Source of the DNA: Primulina eburnea
Taxonomy: Eukaryota; Streptophyta; Magnoliopsida; Lamiales; Gesneriaceae
Reading direction: 5' to 3'
Assembly: GCF_022965805.1 (NCBI RefSeq)
Contig: NW_027331355.1
Location: forward strand, 930,001 to 994,000
DNA length: 64,000 nt
Part shown: piece after piece, positions 47,664-59,636 of the stretch
How the letters are laid out: each line of letters begins with the position of its first letter
Position numbering within the stretch: the stretch's first letter is position 1
Program-made: the position numbers and the translations under genes
Notes under the pieces: generated by a model
Database searches by the model: none
Told to the model about the DNA's origin: nothing
Seen by the model: the letters and a program-made list of their open reading frames with translations, nothing else

Positions 47664-49384
47664 TTAAAACTGATAATACATAGAAAAATCTGAGTACATG
47701 GAGTTATTCATCACATTTTCAAATAAGTGAGGCCACTTTTGACGCATTATAGCCTCTAACTCCCATGTAGCTTCTTCTATCACATGTCTACTCCACTGCA
47801 CCAAAAACAAATGAATCGTCTTGTTCTTGAGTTGCTTCTCTTTGCGATCAAGAATTTGAACTGGATCCTCAACATAACTTAGGGAACTATCTAACTTCAC
47901 ATCCTCGGTACTCAATACGTGAGATGGATCTGGCTCATACTTCCACAACATCGATCCATGAAGCACATCGTGTATCATAGTAAAAGTATGCGGCAAGTCC
48001 AAACGATAAGCCAAAGTGCCAATCCTCTCAACAATCCTATACGGAACAATACAACGTGGAGCTAACTTCCCTTTACATCCAAATCTCATAGTACCAGGAA
48101 ACAGTAATACATTCAAGAAAACATAATCGCCAGCCCAGAACTCCAAAGGCCGAGGCCTTTTATTAATATAACTTTTTTTGACAATCTTGGGCTGCTTTCA
48201 TTCTTTTACTGATCAATAACTTTATCTTATATTTCTTGTACAAACTTTGGTTTATACATATGTCGTTCTTCTACATCTTCCCAACAAATCAGAGATCTGC
48301 ACTTTTTGCCATATAAAGCTTCAAACGGTTCCATACCGATCGTTGTCTGAAAACTTTTGTTGTAATAAAATTAAACCAGAGACAATGATTCTTGCCTACC
48401 ATCCCTAAAATCCATTACAATTGTTCGTAACATATCCTCTAGAGTCTGGATGGTTCTTTCTGACTGACCATCTGTTTGGGGATTATAAGAAGTGCTCATG
48501 GCCATCTTTGAACCCAAAGCTGATTGCAAACTACTCCAAAACTTCGAAGTAAACCTTGGATCACGGTCTGATATTATGGTTATTGCCACACAATGCAATC
48601 TTACCACATGATCAATGTATAATTTCTTCATTTTCTTGTAAGTACAAGTACAATCATATGGAATAAAATTAGCTGATTAGACAATCTATCAACAATCACC
48701 GAGCTTGCATCACAACCACGATTAGAATGAGGCAGTTGTGTCACGAAATCTGTAGCGATGTGCTCACAATTCCATTGTGGCACTTCAAAACTATGTAACA
48801 TACCGCCAGGTATCATTCGTTTAGCTTTAACCTGTTGGCAAGTTAAACATTTAGCCACAAAATCAGAAATTTCCTTCTTCATACCTTCCTACCAATTATG
48901 AGCTCTCAAATTATGATACATCTTTTGATTTCCTGGATGAATGCTATGTCGGCTACAACGTGCTTCACGTAGTATAGCTTCTTTTAAATATATTAAATTA
49001 GGAACTACAAGTCTCCCATTAAAGCGCAAACTACCATCTTAGGCAACACTATACTTAACTGACTGATCTGTTTGAACCAATTCTTTCAATCTATGAATGT
49101 GCTGATCAGTTCACTGCGTTGCTTTAATGCTTGATAATGTCTGTGGCTTGACTTTGATAGATGAAACTATAAAGTAATCTACACTTGTTTGATAAGTCCA
49201 TCCTGATGTTCCCAAGTGCTCGTGGACTTTAGAAATACTCAGAGATGTCAATATAGCATTTTGAACCTTCCTGCTAAGTGCATCTATAACTAGATTTATT
49301 CGCCCTGGTTGACATTGAATCTCACAATAAAAGTCTTTAAGAAACTCCATCCATCGACGTTGTCTCATGTTTAAATCGGGCTGA
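47664..49384 (-). pseudogene. pol: Pol remnant of element E: RNase H tail, integrase, chromodomain
   Basis: RNase H tail [16 protein letters not shown] and DALSRKVQ (49385-49260), integrase zinc region CLTCQQVKAK (48882-48628), integrase core [12 protein letters not shown] and DGQSERTIQ (48631-48371), GPY/F-type and chromodomain segment (48146-47664: [34 protein letters not shown]). Frame changes separate these pieces. The protease and the whole RT, including FIDD, are absent. Confidence 0.88.
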
Positions 49385-50498
49385 TACTTTTGTCTTCCCG
49401 CATTAGGACAAACTCTCACATAATGTCCTTGTAATCCACATGTATGGCAGTCTCCCTGAACTCCTGTGCACTGGGTATTAAGATGCCTACCTCCACATCT
49501 CCCACAAGAATCTCGAACATGAACGCTAGATCTTCCTCCATGAGAACTGCCTGAACTAGATGAACTGTTGTAAGACTTCTTCTTAAACTGCTTTCCCTTA
49601 GCCTTGAATTTCTGCTGCTTCGGTGGTTGGTTTGACTGTGGAGGCTGATAAGGAGGTAAGCCCACTGGCATCTGAATGCTACTCTCGGACCCTTGGAAAG
49701 TAAAATATGGAACTTATTGTGATTCTCCCCAAAGCAAACTAGCATCAATATTATTTTCTTTCGCTACAGCTTCTGCATAAGGAGTTGGTGCTCCAGTCAA
49801 AACCAACGTACATATCATTCAATTCAGTCATTGCATAAAATGCGATAGCTTGGATCAATCAATATTAGAAACATGAGGTACGTAAGATAGAAGAGCATAA
49901 AATTGAGAAGCATACTCTCCCACTAACATATTTCCCTGAACTAGTTGGTTGAACTCGGCTTCCTTAGCAGAATAATAAGATGGAGGCGAGTATTCTCGAA
50001 TAAAATGAGTACGGAATGCCTCCCAAGAAATTATCTGACCAGATTCTTGAATTGCTTTCTTTGTGGCTTCCCACCACAGTTGTGCTCGATCCTTGAGTTT
50101 GTAAACAGCTAACTTGAGTCTCAGCTCTGTAGTGTACTCCACCAAATTAAATAAATAGTTCATGCTCTTAAGCATTCCGTTGCCTTTTCACCACCTTCAT
50201 TTCCAAAGAATTTTGGAAGACGCATATCTTGGAATTTAGCAATCACTAACTCCATTTCTCTCATTCTTTGGGTCAACATCTGAACTTCACGATCCACTTC
50301 CACATTCCTTGACCCATGCCTTTCTAGACGAATTGGTGGCTCCTGCTCCACCTCTACCTCTGTATTCACATTTTGATTTTCCCTTCTTCTAGGGTGGTCA
50401 CGTGTTCCTCTACCAATACCCTCAGTTATCTCTACGTTCTGAGCTCCAGACTCTTAGATAACTTCTTTCCCCTTTCTGCCTCTTCCACTAGGTGCCAT
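49385..50498 (-). pseudogene. gag: Gag of element E, fused to RNase H by deletion
   Basis: ATG at 50498 (MAPSGRGRKGKE) with an early TAA, then RLERHGSRNVEV and the gag domain (RAQLWWEATKKAI, NQLVQGNMLVGEY) after a slip near 50165. The knuckle CHTCGLQGHYVRVC, preceded by CGRCGGRHLNTQC, lies in a frame 49671-49111 that runs straight into [11 protein letters not shown] of RNase H. The junction at about 49380-49390 marks a deletion of roughly the protease-RT coding length. Confidence 0.85.
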
Positions 50499-50722
50499 TC
50501 TACAAGATACAAGGATTATACAACTGGCAGAAAAATAATAATAAGTACTGAAATTTTTTAAGGAAAGTTAAAACTTACTTCACTACTAGCACTAACTCAG
50601 CTTAGTTAAATAATCATAACAAGCAAATCAAATAAGAGCAAATAGTAAATCAAAAACCCAATCATTTCATTTTTGTCTAAACTCGAGTGTCCTAAACTCT
50701 AATTTGAGAATACCCCAGTTAT

Positions 50723-50734
50723 GCTCTGATACCA
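50723..50734 (-). other. Primer binding site of element E
   Basis: GCTCTGATACCA on the + strand, two bases inside the 5' LTR. The leader 50499-50722 is AT-rich without further features. Confidence 0.93.
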
Positions 50735-50736
50735 AC

Positions 50737-53104
50737 TATGAGAGCCCGTGCTACTGATTAATTTTTAAATATCAAACAAACAGGTTTCATTAGCATAAAC
50801 AGTGAAAACGAGTAAAAAATTTCCATTTTAGGTCTACATAAATTTCGCCATGACCTCTCCGTAAATAGGACATACCAAAAATTCCAAAACAAAATATTTA
50901 TACTCGAAAATAGAGTTCCATAAAACAAACAGAATACCAATCGCATGCAGATCCAGCCATGCTCGATCACAACAGATAAGATCCAACACTCAATAATACA
51001 ACCATACAAATACACGAAGCATCTCCTCGGCAAATGATAAATATATATAGTATAAATGTCTGGGGACTCCCAAATCAAACCGACTCACTGGGCTCCACAG
51101 GCAGACGCTCCGTCAGCTGCATCAGAACCAACTGTATAACCTGCTATGGAATCACAAAACAAACCATAGTAGCCCCGAGGGACAGGGTCAAACCCCAATA
51201 CGAAGATCAAATAAATTACAACATAAATAAATGACATGTAATGAAATTAATGCAATGCAATGAATGTAGGGTACCAATAATCTCGTGTATCAAACCGGAT
51301 CCAAAGAAACGATAGCAACAACTGTGGCCACATGTTCCAGGGGTGTGGCGTGTCAAATATGCCCTCGGCCCTTCACATCTGCGTCAGGGGTGTCAGTCTG
51401 CAGAGCTGCTGGGCCATTCCGCTAGTCATCAGAGTTGTGACGCTTAAACACCCTCGGCTCTGATGTCTAAATAACTCATCCAAGAGTAAACAAAAATCTC
51501 GGAAACAACGGAGTCATGGCTCGATATGCATGCGTGCTAAAAAACGCATATAAATCCACAGATTACTCGAATCTATTTAAAAAAAATCATATTTATTTCA
51601 AGAAATGAGGAATAATCTTAAAATGCATCCAAACAACACAATAGCACATAAACACATAATACGGATAGAATCAATCAATTCACATCAATTAAATTACACA
51701 TCGTTACAGACGCTGTAAGAAATCGATCAATCCGTACCATAACCTTCTAATTAAAAAACCAAAATAACTTATGAACTCGTTGGTGCTTCCTTACTACTAA
51801 AACCTGTGGAAAATAATTTATTACCATCAAATATATATTCAACGTTTTTGCAAATACAAGTTACTAATTCCAGCTTGAACCGGCCAGTGCTTGGGATAAA
51901 AACCTTACAGTTATCCGTTTAGGGGCAAATCCCTTCAAGTTTTTCTTATTGGTTTTAAGGTCATAACTCAACCAAAACATATCAAAAACAAACTTATCAT
52001 ACATGTCTAGAAACCTAATTCAAAATTCCATATTTCATCAGAAGGAATCAGAAATAAATTCTACAATCTCGACACTGAAAACTGACCAAAACCAGAAACC
52101 ATGAGAAATAAGTTCTGTGACAGATTCAGGTTCGACACTTATGAGCATAAAATTCACATCTAACTAATCATTGACTCAAATCAATATCCGTGAACTGGAA
52201 AAGAAAGAAACCTCAAATATCTAAGTTTCATTATAAGAAACCATTTCCATAATCTCAATAGATAAATCCCAGAATTATCAAGAAGACATTACTACATACG
52301 CACTTCACGGCAGAAATCCGAAACTGAGGAGTTTCGGCAAAATGAGCATAACTATTTCAATACTTAATGGAATTTAACGATTCTCATATCATTATCAAGA
52401 CAACACATAGATTTAAAACTTTTACGTGAATCATAAGTCCAGAATCCAAATGAATATAGGTCATAAACTCGAATTAGTGTACTTACTCTACGCTGCTCCA
52501 ACACAGAATTCCATTTTTGACACAATTTGGTCGAAAAATCATATCGAATCCATTTCTAATTGGAATCCATTTTGTCAGTGGCTAATCCATTTTGTCAGTG
52601 GCTACAAAAATATAACACATAGATCTATAAGTTCTAATTGGACACAAGTCAAGAATCTTAGTGCACAATACACACAAACCCGAAAATCAGAAGCCAAATC
52701 TGTAATTCGAAACAGAAACCAACATCTTCTTCCATAAACAAAACTGGAAACCTAGGCTTAGGGATTACCTTAAAAAGCTTCCTATGAACTAAGATGAAGC
52801 TAGAATCGACCTTTACATAGTTTAAGGAACCAAGAAAAATGGTTAGCAAGAAGCTGGAAAACGGAGCAACAACTCGACAGAAACATGGTAGCAGCAGGAA
52901 CAAGCTTTTCTACAATGATTATGGGCAAGGAAAGCTCAGGAACTACTGGACTTACTTTAATATCTTTTAAAATTTTGATATTTTCAAATACATATTCTTA
53001 ACACACAATTCAAATTATTTGACTTGATTGTTTTAATTTAGCACTTTGAAATAATTATTTCTAATTCTTTCCCAATATCGAATAATTAAATTCGGGTTAT
53101 CGCA
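50737..53104 (-). repeat. 5' LTR of element E
   Basis: 2,368 bp, TATGAGAGCCCG (terminal TG mutated to TA) to GGGTTATCGCA. Homologous to 45051-47585, with an extra stretch of about 75 bases near 51880-51955 (GGCCAGTGCTTGGG ... TTTTTCTTATTGG) and a deletion of about 230 bases near 52955. No gene. Confidence 0.85.
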
Positions 53105-53822
53105 GAACTGGTGTATGAATACAACACGAAAGTGTTCTCACACACACATAATTTTTCTTGTAGACTAAGCAGTTGGCCATGCCCTACTTTTCTTATTTTC
53201 ACACACTTCTTGTTGTTGGTATTGATCTTGTATTTATAGAGGCAATGTGACCGCACACCAAGACTCATCAAATATGTTCGTTGCCGTTTGAATTTGTTCT
53301 TGCCTTTAAGCTCTGCTGCAATGTTCACTATTCTACTTGTGCACAGCTGGATTCCACTTAGATAAGCTTGTCGTGTTTTGCAAACTGATTGATTCCTAAC
53401 TGATGTTCTGAAATGGTCAGTTTAAATGATCTTGAACTGTTTGATGAAATTAGTTGGCTCGTCAGCTGAACTGATTTCACTGCTTCAGTTGAACTGGTTA
53501 GTTGAGCTCTTCATCAGTTGAGCTCTTCATCAGCTGGCCGGGCATCTGAAGGTCTTCTGCCAAACTACCTATCAGCTGAACAATCAGTTGAACTGGTCTT
53601 TGATATATCGGCTGAACTAGTTCAGTTTGAGCAGTCAGTTGGTACTTTAAGTTTGCAACTCGATAGATTCAGTTTTGGCTCATTAACTGGTCAATGCGAA
53701 TCCAGATCAGTTGTAGTTTCTGCGCACTTAGGTAAAATCATTATAAACAAAATAACAAGCTTTGTTAACATCAAAATCAAGATATCGAACATGAAATGTT
53801 CTAACAATCTCCTCTTTTTTTA
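53105..53822 (-). repeat. Copia LTR relic S, piece 3, with polypurine tract
   Basis: Continues S after E. A TATA match (minus TATAAATA) lies near 53231-53238. CAGTTG, CAGCTG and AACTGA words are dense. LTR end GTTCTAACA at 53806, followed by a minus-strand polypurine tract AAAAAAGAGGAGAT (53807-53822), so this was the 3' LTR of an antisense copia element. About 60 bases of internal sequence follow to 53884. The 106-codon frame at 53518-53838 on the + strand is not a gene. Confidence 0.75.
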
Positions 53823-53884
53823 TGATCACAAAACTTGAGCAATTAAAGTAATTTAAAAGTGTAAAATTTAACTGATTATCCCCC

Positions 53885-54574
53885 TATAAGGTCCAAAAAT
53901 AAGACGACGTAATCCAACTGCATGCAAATCTAGGGAAAATGAGAAATATATAATTAAATTATTTTAATGCTTAAATTGATTATGTTTGTTATGTATACAT
54001 GATTTTAAAGTAGTTTTTCTACTTGAATGCATGAATTTGTATTTTTAAAGGTTATTAGAAATGCAACGAGGAGTGGAGACCGGGAGCCAGATTAGTGAAG
54101 AAATGCAACGAGGAGTGGAGACCGGGGGCCAGATTAGTGAAAATAATTTATCAAATAATTATATTTAATTGTTTAAGAGACTGGTGTATTTTAAATGAAA
54201 TTTTCAAATATAAGGTGTTTTGAGGTGATTTTATACGCCGAGTCGCAATTTTAAACAATTTTAGATTTTCGATAAAAATATGAATTTTTCGATAATTCGG
54301 CTATTATTTTCACAAAGTTTCCTTAATAAAATATTTTAAATATTAACTAAAGGGCTTAATGGGCCTATTATATTTTGATTAATGGGCCTAAGCTATTATT
54401 AGGTGTTTTGATTAAATATAAAAGCCAAAACCCTCCCCATTACCCATCACAATACACGTCAACCCCTCAAAATAATACATGGACTCTCCCTCACCACCAC
54501 CAGCACACACATACACGAAAATTAAAGGAGAAATTCGCGTGGGTTTTGAGAGAAAATCAACAAGGGTCCATCTC
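53885..54574 (+). repeat. D-family LTR, partial copy in duplication unit 1
   Basis: TATAAGGTCCAAAAATAAG start (terminal TG read as TA), TATAAAAG box at 54417-54424, stops at CCATCTC where the E-LTR sequence of unit 2 begins. Two TGGGCC and one GGGCTT word lie within 75 bases upstream of the TATA box. It contains a 42-bp tandem duplication. Confidence 0.8.
54060..54143. repeat. 42-bp tandem duplication in D LTR copy
   Basis: AATGCAACGAGGAGTGGAG occurs twice at a 42-base step. Duplication unit 2 has it once (55741), so this arose after the 1.64-kb duplication. Confidence 0.92.
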
Positions 54575-54747
54575 GAGCTATAAAACACTAATATGTATTT
54601 TATTATCTTCTAAAATTCCGATATTTTCTAATACATATTCTTAACACACAATTAAAATTATTTGACTTGATTGTTTTAATTTAGCACTTTAAAATAATTA
54701 TTTCTAATTCTTGCCCAATATTGAATAATTAAATTTGGGTTATCGCA

Positions 54748-55486
54748 GAACTGATCTATGAATACAACACGAATGTGTTCTCACATACACATAATTTTCT
54801 TCTAAACTAAGGAGTTGGCCATGCCCTATTTTTCTCTTATTTTCTGATCTTCAAACACTTCTTGTTATTGGTCTTGATCTTGTATTTATAGAGGCAATGT
54901 GACCGTACACCAAGACTCTTCAAATATGTTCGTTGCCGTTTGAATTTGTTCTTGGCTTTAATATCTGCTGCAACGTTCACTATTGTAATTTGATCGTACA
55001 ATTTCTTTTATACCGTTGTGCGTGGTTGGATTCCACTTAGATAAGCTTTTCGTGTTCTGCAAATAGATTAGTTCCTAACTGATGTTCTGAACTTTTCAAT
55101 GCAACTGATCTTGTACTGGTTTGGTGAAATCAGTTGGCTCGTCAGCTGAACTGATTTCACTGCTTCAGTTGAACTGGTCAGTTGGGCTCTTCATCAGTTG
55201 AGCTCTTCATTAGATGGCCGGGCTTCTTAAGGTCTTTTGCCGAACTACCTATCAGCTGGACAATCAGTTGAACTGGTCTTTGATATATCAGTTGAACTGG
55301 TTTAGTTTGAGCAGTCAGTTTGTGCTTTCAGTGTGCGACTCGATAGCTTCAGTTTTGGTTCATTAACTGATCCATTCAAATCTATATCAGCTACAGTTTC
55401 TGTGCACTTAGGTAAAATCATTAGAAAAAAAATAGTAAGTTTTGTTAACATCAAAATCAAGATTGCCAACATGAAATGTTCTAACA
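54748..55486 (-). repeat. Second copy of copia LTR relic S piece 3
   Basis: GAACTGATCTATGAATAC to GTTCTAACA, the unit 2 counterpart of 53105-53806, 37 bases longer. It is followed by a polypurine tract (minus strand TAAAGGAGGAGAT) and a 78-base stub before the D LTR. Confidence 0.8.
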
Positions 55487-55564
55487 ATCTCCTCCTTTAT
55501 TATGATCACAAAATTTGAGCAATTAAAGTGATTTAAAAGTTTAAAATTTAACTGATTCTTCCCC

Positions 55565-58307
55565 TATAAGGTCCAAAAATAAGACGACGTAATCTAACTG
55601 CATGCAAATCTAGGGAAAATAAGAAATAAGTAATTAAATTATTTTAATCGCTTAACTTGATTACGTTTGTTATGTATACATGATTTTAAAGTAGTTTTTC
55701 TACTTAAATGCATGAAATTGTATTTTTAAAAGTTTTTCGAAATGCAACGAGGAGTGGAGAACGAGGGCCAGATTAGTGAAAATATTTTATCAAATAATTA
55801 TATTTAATTGTTTAAAGTCTGGTGTATTTTAAATGAAATTTTGGAATATAGGGTGTTTTTAGGTGATTTTATATGATGAGTCGCATTTTTAAACAATATT
55901 CGATTTTCGACAAAAATATGAACTTTTCGATAACTCGACTATTATTTTTACAAACTTTCCAAAACAAAATATTTTAAATATTTACTAAATGGATTAATAG
56001 ACCTATTATACTTTGATTAATGGGCCTAAACTATTATTAGGAGTTTTGATTAAATATAAAAGCAAAAACCCTCCCCATAACCCATCACAATACACGTCTA
56101 CCCCTCAAAATAATACAGGACTCTCCCCCACCACCACCAGCACACACATACACGAAAATTTAAGGAGAAAGTCACGTGGGTTTTGGGAGAAAATCAACAA
56201 GGGTCCATCTCCGCTAACGTCCTCCGCATCGCAAGCCGTTTTTCGTGCGTATTAAATGCAAAGACATGCCATGATTCTTTTTCTTTTCATCTATCACACC
56301 CTAATATGTATTTAATTATGATTTGCATGAAAAACAAGTTTCCCTTTTAATTTATTTCGTTTTTATGCATATGCATGTGTTTAAAGTATGGTTTTTGCAC
56401 CAAAACATAATGTTTACTTGCGTGAAGGGGGCTGCCATGATTAGGGAATGTTTGTGGAACGTTTTTACACGAGTTAAGGGCCCTAAGATGAACGTTGACA
56501 GGCTGCACATGGATTGAAACAAGCTGGAACCATGGGTGAACGTTTTATTGTCAATGGCTCGGTTTTGAGGGAACCACCATGCATGGCTTGGCATTGGCGT
56601 GACCAGGGCTGGGACATGGTCGGGTCAGGAGCGGAGTCATAGCCATGCTAGGACTCGAGCACAGAGGCTGGGAAGGAGTCCTAGCTAGCTACGACTCTAT
56701 CAGAGGTTATTCACGTGGTGCAGCTGTGCGCAGGGACAGGGCTCGGCCTGGGTGGTTAGAGCTAGGCTAGGATAGGTATCCAGGTTCCTGAGAGAGTTCA
56801 CGAGGGGCTGGGTTAGGGGTTGGCTTGGTGGTTAGAGTCCTAGCAGGTAAATCGAAGAGTGCTAGTGGTTCTACTTCTCCCGCGGCTTGAGTCCTTCGCA
56901 CCAGGGACTGCAGCGAGCTTGGATTGGTCCAGGAGGGTTCCTATAGGGTCTGGTCAGGGGTTGGATCAAGGTGGCTTGGGCTTGGCTCGTGGAAAACATA
57001 AGATGGCTCGTGGGTTTTAGCTTAGGGTTTGAGAATTAGGTTTAAATTGGTTAAGGTTTGTATCGTGGTTCAACGGGGGCCGAATCATGGTTCACGAGGG
57101 TAAATTAAATATAAAAATTCCATGTTTAAATTTTGGATTTATTAAAGTTCGAATTTAATTCTGGATTAAAACGTATTACGAATTTATAATTAAAGAATAA
57201 ACAAAATTCCATGAATTTAAGCTAAATAAAAATATTAGAAAATTTATCTAAGCTTAAATAATTATTTGTGATGGTATAGCGTCAATGGAAATAAGAAAAA
57301 GTCAAAATCGTGAAATTTTACGTCTAGGGATAAAACGGTCATTTTACGCCTGAAAATAGTAAACGTCATGACAGTATCCTTATTACTGTAAAATATGTTA
57401 ATATGATTGTTTTAAATGTTTATGGAATTTTATGATGAAACGTTAACGCTAAAAGATATGTTTCATGCTTGGTTTAAATAAAAAAGATTTATGTTTAGGT
57501 AATTTTTATAAAGTGATGAGAATATAAAATGTTGAAGGAAGTGAAGTAATTGTGACTGATACGATGATACGATAATACGTAAGGCCAATGCTCAGTTGAC
57601 GGGTGAGAGTGTCGCTGATGTCCCCGGCGCCCAATACTGTGGTTACATGTAAATGGAATTATCAACCCCTAATACGAAAGTCACAATTAATGATCTGAAT
57701 TTAATGAAAAGAAAACGTTTATGTATATGATGAATATGAATATTTTATGATGATAAGAAAAATGTTTATTTTTATGCATGATTATGAATCTAATTTTAAG
57801 TATAAGTATTTTCACTGTTGCATGTGATGGTATACATATTATTTGTTATCAAGATTATGGTTTATTGAGTCTTAAACTCATTAGGTGTGATCAATGTATG
57901 TGAGTATGACGTTGATGGTATTAGATGTCTTGATGGTTGATCTTGCTGGAGTGAATGTGAACATAACCCAAGGACCAATGCTAAATTTTCTGCATTATGA
58001 TTATGACTTATGATTTTAAGTTTTGTTAAAGATATTTATACGACTTTTATTACGCTCTGAGTGGTTTTTGACAGGTTGTTAGTTTTAGCTTTGTTGCTAA
58101 GTTAGGATTTGAAAACGTTTGACGATTTTAAACTATTTCCTTTGAATTTTGAAATATAGTTGGTTGTTTATTTTTAAAATGGTATCAAAAATATTTTTAG
58201 TATATGTAATTATGCATTTTAAAATTCGGCCAAGACTAGAAAATTAATAGAATATAAAAAAAAATATTTCTAGTGTATTTTAAAGAAAACGAGTATTGGA
58301 CGTTTCG
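55565..58307 (+). repeat. 5' LTR of element D
   Basis: About 2,743 bp from TATAAGGTCC to GGACGTTTCG (ends decayed from TG..CA), followed by GT and the PBS. TATA box TATAAAAG at 56055-56062. GC-richer middle (56560-57000) and an AT-rich U5-like part. Open frames near 56323-56594 have no protein character. Antisense fragments of this family occur at 1-1905 and 30071-32045. Confidence 0.8.
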
Positions 58308-58309
58308 GT

Positions 58310-58321
58310 TGGTATCAGAGC
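58310..58321 (+). other. Primer binding site of element D
   Basis: TGGTATCAGAGC, two bases after the LTR. The leader 58322-58595 is AT-rich with no other feature. Confidence 0.93.
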
Positions 58322-58595
58322 AATGTTCTTGTAAAGGGTTGTGCCACCGTCAGTGCCGGGAAGCTCAGTCGTCAAGCCTCAAAATTTTAAGTTTATATGC
58401 TTTATATGATTTTTATGATGATACCTACATGATTACATGAATTATATGTTTTTGTCACATGTTTAAAATCTTTATGAGAATATATGTTTTATATGCTTAA
58501 AATTTCTAAAATGGATTAGTATATGTTGCATGATTAGAAAACTTAGATTTAAATGCATGTTGGTTACGTTAGAATTTGGAAAACGTTCAGATATA

Positions 58596-59636
58596 ATGCC
58601 TACTAGACGCACACCTATTGCTGATAGGCAAACATAGAATGTTGAGGATCGTCATGTTAATGCACCTCCGCCTCCTAATGGGGATGCTACTATGCGTGCA
58701 CTGGAGGGCAAGGCTCATTTCTTTGAGTGACAGTTTCAGCAGGATCCTAGGCCACATCACGAAATTTATGATCAGTTCCAGATGCTAGGGCCGAAGGAAT
58801 TTTCTGGTACCACTGACCCAATTGCTGTTGAGTCTTGGATTCGAACACTTGAGGTGCACTTTCGCTATTTGAATATGGGAGATGCTGATCGCATGAGGTG
58901 TGCCACATATATGTTTAAGGATGATGCTTCTTTATGGTGGGAAGGAGCTGAACATGGTATTAATCTCGCTACTCTTACTTGGGCACGATTCAAGGAAATT
59001 TTCTATTGAGAAGTACTTTACTGCTGACGTCCGAGGACGATTGAAGAGGAAATTCATGACTCTCCGTCAGGGAGAAACTTCTGTTTCTGAGTTTGTGAGA
59101 AAGTTTGATAGGGGTTGTCACTTTGTAACATATTGCTAAGGATGCTACTGAGAAGCTCAGACACTTTCTGGATGGTCTACGACATATCATATGTCGTGAC
59201 GTGATGATGATGCAACCCTTGGATTATGCTGCTCCTACCACCAATGAGTTTCAAGCCGAGCAATCTTTGAAAGAAATTGACTTTGAGATGCAACGCAAAA
59301 GACAGCAACACCAGCAGAATTCTCAGCCAAGTAAAAAGCCATACATGGGAGCTCCTAGACATCAAGGGCAGCAAAATCCCCAAGGTCAAGTCAAGAAGTC
59401 AGCACCACCAAAGCCACCACCACCTAGAGCACCAAAACCTGCAGAGAGGTTGCCATGCAAGAGTGCAGTCGCTTACATTATGCATGTGGGGATCTTTCAG
59501 ATACTTCATATGCAAGGAGGAAGGACATAAGGCTGTGGATTGCCCAAAAAAGAAAACACCTATAGTGGGACAAGCTTATGTTATGCATGCCGAGGAGGCA
59601 GATATGACCTTTATCACCGGTAACCTAGTTATTTAA
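58596..59636 (+). pseudogene. gag: Gag of element D
   Basis: ATG at 58596 (MPTRRTPIADRQT) with early TAG and TGA. The gag domain EFSGTTDPIAVESWIRTLE, SLWWEGAEHG, FMTLRQGETSVSEF is close to that of F. Frame slips near 59008 and 59130. A Gln/Pro-rich linker leads to the knuckle, where the first Cys of FICKEEGHKAVDC is Tyr. The reading ends ...EADMTFITG at a G|GTAACC that matches the F intron donor in place and phase. No protease or later pol sequence follows. Confidence 0.85.

Larger units (their letters stand above)
45051..53104 (-). mobile_element. Element E: internally deleted Ty3/gypsy chromovirus
   Basis: 8,054 bp on the minus strand. LTRs at 45051-47585 and 50737-53104, PBS, gag, zinc knuckle, RNase H tail, integrase and chromodomain remnants. 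Protease and RT are gone. Flanks are GAATT (45046-45050) and GAACT (53105-53109), a target duplication with one change. It sits in copia LTR relic S. Confidence 0.87.
52957..56211. repeat. Direct tandem duplication of about 1.64 kb
   Basis: Unit 1 (about 52957-54574) and unit 2 (54575-56211) each contain the end of the E LTR, the end of copia LTR S and the first part of the D LTR in the same order with the same junctions. Matching points: E end 53104/54747, S end 53806/55486, D start 53885/55565, D break 54574/56211. The units differ by substitutions and small indels, so the duplication is not recent. Confidence 0.85.

Noticed and set aside
53518..53838. 106-codon + strand ORF at the end of copia LTR S
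   Set aside because: Its counterpart in the duplicated unit (55333-55518) is shortened and the reading is low-complexity LTR sequence.
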